From assembly GCA_900540235.1 (NCBI GenBank), contig UQEY01000015.1, positions 1-44,547 of the forward strand: 44,547 nt of DNA, in the 5' to 3' direction. The stretch is from an uncultured Eubacteriales bacterium. GTDB lineage: Bacteria; Bacillota; Clostridia; Oscillospirales; Acutalibacteraceae. Both the position numbers and the translations under genes were made by a program. Position 1 is the first letter of the stretch. Each line of letters opens with the position of its first letter. Below the pieces are notes generated by a model. That model worked only from the letters and a program-made list of their open reading frames with translations, made no database searches and had not been told where the DNA came from. Positions 15,246 to 21,871 of the stretch are shown piece after piece.

Positions 15246-16079
15246 TTAGAACTTGCCGTTCTGATTTTGCCAAGTTGATTTTTCGGCAATAGTTTCCATT
15301 ACATCCCAATGTTCTGCAATTTTGCCGTTTTCAACTCTCCACAAATCATAATAAGATGTAGCTGCTCCGCCGAAAGTACCCTCGCTGACTGCAAGCACAT
15401 AATTGCCCTGTGCAAGCACCTGATGAACCGTAGTATAAATCATCTGAATGCCCTGCTTACCGAGTGCTTCAAGTGCTGCGCCGAGTCCCGAAAGCCCGTC
15501 TGCAATGCCTGTGTTGTGCTGAATATAAGTGTCACCGTCAAAGTAATCGGGGGTCTTTTCAGGACGATTGCCTTGCATTACATCATAAAGGAAATTCTTT
15601 ATAAGCTCACGGTTTGCCTCTGTTTTATCAAGGTCTTTAATTTCTTTTGTTCCGTCTGTTTGTGTGTGACCTGACGGGTTAGGCTCTGCCTTATTTGCAA
15701 GGTTGTCCCAATGTTCTGCAATTTTGCCGTTTTCATCAAAGCGGAAAATGTCAAATGCAACCTGCTCGCCCGCACCTGCAAAGTTGTAGACTGTTTGCAA
15801 GAACACCTTGTTGCCGTCCTCGAAAGCACGAATGTTGTTTACGGCTGTTTTTACCGGAGCGCAAGCAAGGTAGGAAACCGAGCCTACAAAAGCATCTCTG
15901 CCTGTGCCGTATGCAAGATTGTGCTGAATGTATCCCTCTGCAAGAAGCTCGGAAGCTTTTTCTGTATTGCCTGTTGAAAATGTGTTAATAAGTGCAAGTG
16001 CTTTTTCTGTATTTGTCATTGTAATTACCTCTTTCTTGTCGTTTGATTTATTGCTAAAAATCTTTCTAAAAATATTCAT
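15246..16079 (-). CDS. Tandem SnoaL-like (NTF2 fold) protein
   Basis: About 277 residues made of two SnoaL-like NTF2-fold units. Unit 1 covers about residues 22-125, from ALINTFSTGN to NGKIAEHWDNL; unit 2 covers about 150-275, from ELIKNFLYDVMQGN to NGKIAEHWDVM. Each has YIQHN early and ENGKIAEHWD late, the usual pattern of the family's substrate pocket. The units share a perfect 30-bp DNA repeat (15304-15333 and 15706-15735). The function is unknown; relatives are small cyclases, isomerases or detoxifying proteins. The ATG at 16079 (AAGGAGAAATCCGAA ahead) is used here; the ATG at 16019, with GAAAGAGGT ahead, is also well placed. It is divergent from an HxlR regulator with matching operator-like sites. 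Confidence 0.82.
   Translation of the reverse strand: MNIFRKIFSNKSNDKKEVITMTNTEKALALINTFSTGNTEKASELLAEGYIQHNLAYGTGRDAFVGSVSYLACAPVKTAVNNIRAFEDGNKVFLQTVYNFAGAGEQVAFDIFRFDENGKIAEHWDNLANKAEPNPSGHTQTDGTKEIKDLDKTEANRELIKNFLYDVMQGNRPEKTPDYFDGDTYIQHNTGIADGLSGLGAALEALGKQGIQMIYTTVHQVLAQGNYVLAVSEGTFGGAATSYYDLWRVENGKIAEHWDVMETIAEKSTWQNQNGKF
15304..15333. repeat. 30-bp internal direct repeat, unit a
   Basis: Identical to 15706-15735 and separated from it by 402 bp, an exact multiple of three. It encodes the ENGKIAEHWD segment of the second NTF2-like unit. Confidence 0.9.
15706..15735. repeat. 30-bp internal direct repeat, unit b
   Basis: Identical to 15304-15333; encodes the same segment in the first NTF2-like unit. 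Confidence 0.9.
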
Positions 16080-16143
16080 TTCGGATTTCTCCTTGTCTGT
16101 GCTTTGAGTTACGAATCGGCCGTTCTCCGTAGCTCTTGACTTC

Positions 16144-16172
16144 ATTATATCTGTGTCGGTATCACTTGTAAA
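16144..16172 (-). promoter_or_regulatory. Promoter of the tandem NTF2-like gene
   Basis: On the minus strand TTTACA (16167-16172), 17-bp spacer, TATAAT (16144-16149). Upstream of the -35 lies a perfect 14-bp palindrome, GCACAATATTGTGC (16177-16190), then the candidate HxlR operator at 16194-16211. Confidence 0.72.
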
Positions 16173-16193
16173 GTAAGCACAATATTGTGCCTT

Positions 16194-16211
16194 AGTTACC
16201 TAAAAGATACT
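16194..16211. promoter_or_regulatory. Candidate HxlR operator, distal copy
   Basis: AGTTACCTAAAAGATACT, an imperfect dyad (AGTtAC/GaTACT type), nearly the same as the copy at 16330-16346. It lies upstream of the NTF2-like promoter, a position more usual for activation than repression. Confidence 0.55.
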
Positions 16212-16290
16212 ATTGGGCGGTTACCAAACGGGGACTAATGCGTAAACACAAGAGTTTTCGGAGTTTTTTAATTTTAAAAATTTTTTTCAC

Positions 16291-16320
16291 TTGACGCAAA
16301 TAATTTCTGTATGATATATT
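16291..16320 (+). promoter_or_regulatory. Promoter of the HxlR regulator gene
   Basis: TTGACG (16291-16296), 18-bp spacer, TATATT (16315-16320). The transcript start would fall at about 16327, directly before the operator-like dyad at 16330-16346. Confidence 0.65.
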
Positions 16321-16329
16321 GAATCTGTA

Positions 16330-16346
16330 AGTAACCAAAAGATACT
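16330..16346. promoter_or_regulatory. Candidate HxlR operator, proximal copy
   Basis: AGTAACCAAAAGATACT. AGTA and TACT are inverted around the centre. It lies just downstream of the expected start of the HxlR transcript, as expected for autorepression. It shares the ACCxAAAAGATACT core with 16194-16211. Confidence 0.6.
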
Positions 16347-16362
16347 GTTACGGAGGTGGCAT

Positions 16363-16707
16363 ATGAACGAGAAAACAAAAGAACTCCCGGCTTGCCCGGT
16401 CGCTACTACCGTTTCTCTTATCGGCAGTAAGTGGAAAATTCTTATTATAAGAAACTTGATGGCTCGTCCGTGGAGATTTAATGAACTTAAAAAAGATTTG
16501 GACGGCATCAGCCAAAAGGTGCTTACCGACAGCTTGCGTTCAATGGAGGCAGACGGAATTATCATACGCACGGTTTATCCCGAAGTTCCGCCAAGGGTGG
16601 AATACGCCTTGTCAGACCTCGGTTTGACACTCAAGCCTATTATATCTTCAATGGCTGAGTGGGGTGATTTTTATAAAGAAAAAATCTCAAAAGAAAAGGA
16701 AAGATAA
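16363..16707 (+). CDS. HxlR family transcriptional regulator
   Basis: A 114-residue winged-helix protein. The family starts with a conserved Cys followed by PVATTVSLIGSKWKILIIRNL; here Cys11 is in the expected place and in relatives such as YodB, HypR and QorR is the redox or electrophile sensor. RFNELKKDLDGISQKVLTDSLRSMEADGII is the recognition helix and wing region. CGGAGGTG precedes the ATG. It probably controls itself and the divergent NTF2-like gene through the two matching dyads. The stop overlaps the start of the HAD gene by one base. Confidence 0.92.
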   Translation: MNEKTKELPACPVATTVSLIGSKWKILIIRNLMARPWRFNELKKDLDGISQKVLTDSLRSMEADGIIIRTVYPEVPPRVEYALSDLGLTLKPIISSMAEWGDFYKEKISKEKER

Positions 16708-17309
16708 TGAAATACGAAAATATAATTTTTGATGTCGGTGATGTCCTTTTGGAATATAGATGGAAGTGGATGCTTGTCGACTACGGTTTGAGCGAGAGCG
16801 AAGCCGAAAGGGTGGGCAGGGAACTTTTAGACGACCCTGACGGTTTGTGGAATGAAATGGACCTTAATATAATGAGTGACGAAGAAATAAAAGCAGCTTA
16901 TTGCAAAAAACACCCGCAGGACAGCGGCGCAATATCGTTTTTCCTCGACCACGGCGAATATATGAGCGTGCCGAGACCGGATGTTTGGCGAGAGGTTCAC
17001 AGGCTTAAAGAAAAGGGTTATCATATCTATCTTCTTTCAAATTATCCTGAAACTCTGTTTAAAAAACATACTCGGTATGCCGATTTTATGAAAGATATTG
17101 ACGGTGCCATGGTGTCATATATGATTCATAAAATGAAACCCGATTTTGCAATTTATCAGGCGCTTTGCGATAAGTATTCGCTCGATAAATCAAAATGCCT
17201 TTTCTTTGATGACAGAAAAGTGAATGTTGACGCCGCAATAGCTTTCGGTATGAATTCAACACTTGTAACATCAAGGCAGTTCTTGCTTGACGAACTTAAA
17301 AAGTTATAA
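16707..17309 (+). CDS. HAD superfamily hydrolase, class IA
   Basis: A 200-residue haloacid dehalogenase-type hydrolase. Motif I is FDVGDVLLEY (nucleophile Asp), motif II LLSNYPE, motif III MKPDFAIYQAL (Lys), motif IV FFDDRKVNVDAA. The helical cap between motifs I and II is about 75 residues, as in YihX-like sugar phosphatases and the epoxide hydrolase N-domain group, but the substrate is not evident. It starts on the last base of the HxlR stop codon (TAATG), so it is translated in a coupled fashion and shares its control. Confidence 0.9.
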   Translation: MKYENIIFDVGDVLLEYRWKWMLVDYGLSESEAERVGRELLDDPDGLWNEMDLNIMSDEEIKAAYCKKHPQDSGAISFFLDHGEYMSVPRPDVWREVHRLKEKGYHIYLLSNYPETLFKKHTRYADFMKDIDGAMVSYMIHKMKPDFAIYQALCDKYSLDKSKCLFFDDRKVNVDAAIAFGMNSTLVTSRQFLLDELKKL

Positions 17310-17310
17310 A

Positions 17311-17346
17311 AAACACCGTGAACAAATTTTGTTCACGGTGTTTTTA
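17311..17346. terminator. Bidirectional terminator between the HAD and histidine kinase genes
   Basis: AACACCGTGAACAAA pairs with TTTGTTCACGGTGTT, with A- and T-runs on the two sides. It serves the convergent genes on both strands. Confidence 0.92.
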
Positions 17347-17360
17347 CTGTGTTATGAAAA

Positions 17361-18694
17361 TTATATTGCTTTATTATTAAGCATTGTTTCGCTTATAAAC
17401 AAATTATCTTTAATTTCGCTTTTATATGAGCCGTTATATTTTTTTGCTATATCGGCTATAATTTTTTGACCGTAGCCGTGGTTAGGGTCGTCCGTCTTTT
17501 TGCTTTTCTTTATGTATTCGTTTGTGCCTTTAATCAAAATATCATTTTGAGTTATTATGATTGAAAGGTTGGCACTTTTGGCGTTTTCGTTATCTTCAAC
17601 TGCATTTATTTGGTTGTCAATAAGGTTAGTGAGAATTCGGCAAAGGTCATAATCGGCAATGTTTACATCTGCGCCCTCTTTAACTTTAATTGAAAAGTTA
17701 ACGCCTTTTTCAAGAGCAATTTTGTGCTTGATAGAATAGACAGTATTAATTGTTTCATTTTTGCAAATTTCAGATTGAGCCGAAAGCTGAATGTCGTTTC
17801 CGGCATTTTTAATGATGTTAAGCGCTTTTTCGCTGTTGCCTATTTCAATAAAACCGCCTGCGGTTGTAAGAATATTTGCAATGTCGTGCCTGATTTTTCC
17901 AAAACGCTCTTTTTCATTTTTAAGCTGCAAAAATTGTTGGTAGTCAAGTTCGTTTTTAGCAATAATGTTTTTGTATTTTGCATTTTCACGCTCTTTCGTG
18001 TTTATATAATCTACGACAAATATGATTGAAAAGTCGATTAAAAAGCAAACTGCGGCATAAATGCAAAACAGTATTGTAATTTTTTAGGGAAATAACCAAG
18101 CGTTTTAACAAATATTTGCGAAACTACATGAATTAATTGAAAGCCGAAAAAGTGGGTGATAGGGAAAAGGTAGAGATACAAATATTTTAAGTTGTAATCA
18201 AAGCCTTTTTTAAATCTCTTTTGAACAAGTTTGATTAATACAACCACAACGAATGAGAGTATTACCATAAACAGCGATATCGCTATCAGACTGATTAAGT
18301 CAAGCGTAGTTGCATAAGCCGTTGAATAGTCGTAGCCTAAAATATAATTTACCGTTGTAAAATAAATTATTGACGACATAGTCATTGTTAAAAATGAAAA
18401 AATGATTGCCATTATTTTTTCAAACAGTTTGCCGACCATTGTAAATTCAATTATGACAAATTGCAAAATAAAATATAAAATCAAACAAGTGTATTCAACC
18501 GCCTGCCCTTTGTTGCCGAGCTGAAGCGTTATGTATGAATAAACCATACTCGTACCGATAATAGCAATAAAGGTGATAAAATTGTTATATTTTTTCTTTA
18601 GCATTGCAGTTGCAATATTGTAAAAAACAAGCGCTCTTGCAAGATGTATCATCCAAGCAAAAGGAAAAAAGTCTACTGTCGATATTTCGTTCAT
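17361..18694 (-). pseudogene. GHKL sensor histidine kinase (AgrC-like), frameshifted
   Basis: Two open frames belong to one kinase: a membrane part (start 18694, about 218 codons, six hydrophobic segments) and a cytoplasmic part (17361-17930 and the codons just upstream). The second contains KERFGKIRHDIANILTT, the phospho-acceptor His region, and an N-box-like RILTNLIDNQINAVED of the GHKL ATPase domain. Frame one runs past a six-A stretch (18080-18085 on the plus strand, read as T) and stops soon after. Adding one A there gives a continuous reading, ...FPKKITILFCIYAAVCFLID..., that joins both parts into 444 residues, the usual length. The partner response regulator lies 13 bp upstream. It may be a true inactivating slip, a phase-variable tract, transcriptional slippage, or a read error. 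Confidence 0.82.
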
Positions 18695-18707
18695 ACTGTT
18701 CTCCTCA

Positions 18708-19424
18708 TTATGAATTCATTAAGTATTTTTTGTATTCGTTTATCGTTTTGTGAAATGTTCTCGGTGATATCTGAACTTTCGATTCGTCCTCAAGCAAAAA
18801 ATTGTAAGGCTCGTAACCGATAATATGTTTCATATTTACCATATAGCTTTTGTGGCAACGCAGAAATTGAGACGGGAGTTCATTTGCAAACGCTTTGAGC
18901 GAAGAATATGTTTTATGCTTTTCTCCTGATACCATATGTATAATTATATTGTTGTTGAAAGTTTCAATATAAGTTATATCGTACACATTTACTGCCAATG
19001 ATTTGTTTCCGAGTTTAATAACTTTTTTCTTTTGCTCTTTTTCATTAATATTTTCAAGCGCTCTTTTTATCGCATTTAAAAGCAGCTCGTCCGTCATTCT
19101 CGGTTTAATAAGAAAATAGCAACTGTCAATCTCGGAAATTTTGTAACTTTCAACAGGAAACGCCGTCATAACTATAAACTGAGTTTTTGAAACGATATTC
19201 TTGTTTTTTATCAGCCAGTCAATCGAGTTTTCACCCGCCATCATTATGTCAAGAAATACAATGTCAACTTCGTTTTTACTAAGCTTTTCTTTAAGCGTTT
19301 TAAGATTGTCACAACAGCTTATTGTGTACTTTATTTCAAAATTGCTTTTAAGCGTTTTTTCGATTTTGTACTTTATAATTTCTTCGTATTCTTTTTCATC
19401 ATCACAAATAAGAAACCTTGTCAA
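18708..19424 (-). CDS. LytTR family response regulator (AgrA-like)
   Basis: A 238-residue two-component regulator. The receiver domain (about residues 1-125) has the acidic pair CDDE, the phospho-acceptor VFLDIMM (Asp) and KPR (the usual Lys). The LytTR DNA-binding domain covers about 140-238, with YDITYIETFNNNIIIH and FLRCHKSYMVNMKHI as family signatures. Translation starts at a TTG (19424), supported by AAGAAGGGTGAT directly upstream; there is no good ATG. It precedes the histidine kinase gene. Two direct repeats 37-68 bp upstream match the spacing of LytTR sites. No AgrB or AgrD gene was found beside it. Confidence 0.92.
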   Translation of the reverse strand: MTRFLICDDEKEYEEIIKYKIEKTLKSNFEIKYTISCCDNLKTLKEKLSKNEVDIVFLDIMMAGENSIDWLIKNKNIVSKTQFIVMTAFPVESYKISEIDSCYFLIKPRMTDELLLNAIKRALENINEKEQKKKVIKLGNKSLAVNVYDITYIETFNNNIIIHMVSGEKHKTYSSLKAFANELPSQFLRCHKSYMVNMKHIIGYEPYNFLLEDESKVQISPRTFHKTINEYKKYLMNS

Positions 19425-19460
19425 GTTATCACCCTTCTTAAAATTGCATCTACAATATGT

Positions 19461-19491
19461 TTTTTACCCTGCAAAAACTGCTTTTTACCCT
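19461..19491. promoter_or_regulatory. Candidate LytTR regulator binding site (direct repeat)
   Basis: TTTTTACCCT occurs at 19461-19470 and again at 19482-19491, a period of 21 bp, or two helical turns, as for AgrA, ComE and VirR direct-repeat sites. It lies upstream of the LytTR regulator gene. The rest of the gap (19492-19640) shows nothing that I recognise. Confidence 0.6.
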
Positions 19492-19642
19492 TTTAGCCTT
19501 GAAAAGATAATTGTTTTATTGTACGATTTATTCATAATCTTGTTGCAAAAATGAATAACAAAACTATTATATAAAATTTTTGTCGATTAGTAAACCCAAA
19601 ATTGTAAGCATTCAGAAATGAATTGGTGTTTTATGATTGAAA

Positions 19643-19680
19643 GCAAAAAGCAGCCCTTCTTGGACTGCTTTTTGCTTTTA
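19643..19680. terminator. Terminator of the exopolysaccharide operon
   Basis: GCAAAAAGCAG (19643-19653) and CTGCTTTTTGC (19665-19675) form an 11-bp stem. It lies after the stop of the last gene of the leftward operon (19688). The T-run after the stem is better on the plus strand; on the minus strand it is TTTCAATC. Confidence 0.7.
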
Positions 19681-19687
19681 TTGAATT

Positions 19688-21871
19688 TTACTGCGTAAAC
19701 AAGGTTGCAAGTGTTTTTTGGATATAGTCGTAGGACTTTTTGAGCCTTGTGTGGTAAGTGCTGTTGCCCGTTTTATATTTCATATTTTCAAGTTTAACCT
19801 CGTTGCTTTGGTTTGCAAAAGAAATGCCGAGCGAGATATTTTTAAGTTCGACTGCGTAGGCTTCGTTTTCCTTATTAAAGTTGTTCAAAGCCATACCCTG
19901 CGAGATATTTAGCACGCCGAGCATATACCACGCAATACGAAATTCCACAACATTACTTTCGGCGTAAAAGTCGCCAAGTGAGTTGAAATCGTCGCTGTCG
20001 GGGTCGCTTGTGCCGAAATTGAGTTTGCCGACTTCATTACTTTTTCTTTCAATCGTTTCGTTTGTTTCAGGAAGCTGAAGCTCACCGTTAACAAACTGGG
20101 TAACGATATTATATTTGCCCGAATCTGCCGTTTTTTTCTGCTCAGGATAAAACCTGAAGCGGTTATAATCGTAGTATTCATCATTCATAACGGCTGAATT
20201 ATCCTTACCGTCAATGACGATAAGAGAATCAGCTTTTTTATTAAATTTCAAACCGAAATCATTAGCTTTTTTGCTGCCGATGCCGACTGTTGAAACGGGG
20301 ATAACAAGCTTATTTTCGCCGAATTTTCCTTTTTTCAGATTGATGCAGCCGTAAAGGTAAGCTTCGTCATACTTGACGCTTAAAGAGTAATCTGAAGTGT
20401 CAAAAAGGATATCGCTGTCCTGCCAATCGTCTGTTTTGCCGTCAAGGATACACGCTGTTTTTTCTCCTGCTTCTACAGCCAAAATGCCATAGTTTTGCTC
20501 GGGCACCATACGGTTTGGCGTGCGCTGTTCGGAAGCGCAGTCAGAATATCTGAAAGTGTTCCAAATTTGCTTAAACCATTCATCCTGCCAAGAGAAAATC
20601 AGTCCGCCGGCACAGCCAGAGCTTGCTATATCAACAATCATTTTGCTGTCATAAAGACCTTGCTGCTGCTCGGTATTTCCGCCTTGATTATAACCCAAAA
20701 CGCTTTCTGCAGCACAGCCACGAGAGGTTGAAACGCCGAATTCGGCAACCAAAAGCGGAACGGTGTATTCTTTTTTCAAATCTTCAAGATAAGCTTTATA
20801 GTTGTTTTGCTTACCGGTTAAATCGTCCTTGTAGGTGCTATATTTTGTGTCGTAATCAATGCTCTTTGGATAATAAGGATAAACATCAACTGCGGCAAAC
20901 AAACCTGCATAATAATTTCTTGTAGCAACAATACTCTCGGTATTTACCTCAACGCTGTCCTCGTATGAATCGGGTTCGTTTGGATGGTTCAAAGTATCGT
21001 TAGTTGACCAGTTGAGAAACGCAACGGGAGTTTGGAAATTATAAGTTTCACTTTCGTGAGATATAAGCGTGTTGCCTATCCTTGCAAGGAAAGCTTCAAA
21101 AGGTCGTGAAGTGTCACCGGTTTTAAGGTAATCGCCCGAAAAATTTTCCTTATCTTTATGCTTATTGCTTGCAGTTACAAACTCATTGCTCCACTCCAAG
21201 CCCAAAATATACCCTAAAGTGTACTCGGACACATCATAAATAAATTTGTCGCTGTCGTTATTTGAATAGCGGATATACTCGGCATTGCCGTGAATAACAT
21301 CAACCGCTTTTGTTACATTTCGCTCAAATTCTTCAATAACTTCGCCCTTATAGCAATCGCCCGGGTCACTCATATAATCTTCGCTAAACCACACGCCCTG
21401 CATAAGATAAAGTTTTTTTGAAGCGTCTTTGTTATAGTCATAAAATGCCTTATAAAACTGCGGCGGCATAATTGAAAACACACGCACTGTATTTGCGTTC
21501 ATCTGTGCAATTTGGGAAAACCAAGTCATATATGTGTCATACGAAATGTCTACGCTTGCAAGGTTTGTTGTGCCGGTTGAAAGACCCATATTTACCCCTG
21601 CGATGTAAACGCTTTTCATATTGTCTTCGCCGAGTTTAAAAAGCAGTTTGCTGTCCTTATCTGCAGTGAAACTCATATTTACATTTGCATGAGATATGAG
21701 TGATTTTGACACACTTTTGATATGATACTCGGGCACATCGTAATCTTTAAGTTCTTTGTTTGATACGGTTAAGTTCGGGTTCACTTTTTCATACTCCTTA
21801 TGACAACCTACAAGAGAAAATGTCATTAAAAGGGCAAGAATAAGAGATAAACATTTTATATACTTTTTCAT
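19688..21871 (-). CDS. Lipoprotein with glycosidase-like barrel and CBM9-like tail
   Basis: A 727-residue exported lipoprotein; the signal ends in SLVGC, with the lipidated Cys at about residue 23. Residues about 85-460 resemble a clan GH-A (beta/alpha)8 glycosidase: SQIAQMNANTVRVFS, LGLEWSNEF (possible acid/base Glu), LLVAEFGVSTSRG (possible nucleophile Glu) and GGLIFSWQDEWFKQIWN. The C-terminal 240 residues (ACILDGKTDDWQDSDI onward) resemble a CBM9-type sugar-binding sandwich. It is paralogous to the 744- and 1055-residue proteins of the same operon. The gene begins right after the stop of the preceding gene, with AGGAGG inside that gene's end. The likely role is trimming or holding the polysaccharide made by the operon. 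The family name is not certain. Confidence 0.78.
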   Translation of the reverse strand: MKKYIKCLSLILALLMTFSLVGCHKEYEKVNPNLTVSNKELKDYDVPEYHIKSVSKSLISHANVNMSFTADKDSKLLFKLGEDNMKSVYIAGVNMGLSTGTTNLASVDISYDTYMTWFSQIAQMNANTVRVFSIMPPQFYKAFYDYNKDASKKLYLMQGVWFSEDYMSDPGDCYKGEVIEEFERNVTKAVDVIHGNAEYIRYSNNDSDKFIYDVSEYTLGYILGLEWSNEFVTASNKHKDKENFSGDYLKTGDTSRPFEAFLARIGNTLISHESETYNFQTPVAFLNWSTNDTLNHPNEPDSYEDSVEVNTESIVATRNYYAGLFAAVDVYPYYPKSIDYDTKYSTYKDDLTGKQNNYKAYLEDLKKEYTVPLLVAEFGVSTSRGCAAESVLGYNQGGNTEQQQGLYDSKMIVDIASSGCAGGLIFSWQDEWFKQIWNTFRYSDCASEQRTPNRMVPEQNYGILAVEAGEKTACILDGKTDDWQDSDILFDTSDYSLSVKYDEAYLYGCINLKKGKFGENKLVIPVSTVGIGSKKANDFGLKFNKKADSLIVIDGKDNSAVMNDEYYDYNRFRFYPEQKKTADSGKYNIVTQFVNGELQLPETNETIERKSNEVGKLNFGTSDPDSDDFNSLGDFYAESNVVEFRIAWYMLGVLNISQGMALNNFNKENEAYAVELKNISLGISFANQSNEVKLENMKYKTGNSTYHTRLKKSYDYIQKTLATLFTQ

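Noticed and set aside
17361..19424. Complete agr-type quorum-sensing locus
   Set aside because: The regulator and kinase are AgrA/AgrC-like, but no AgrB protease or AgrD-like peptide frame was found within several kilobases.
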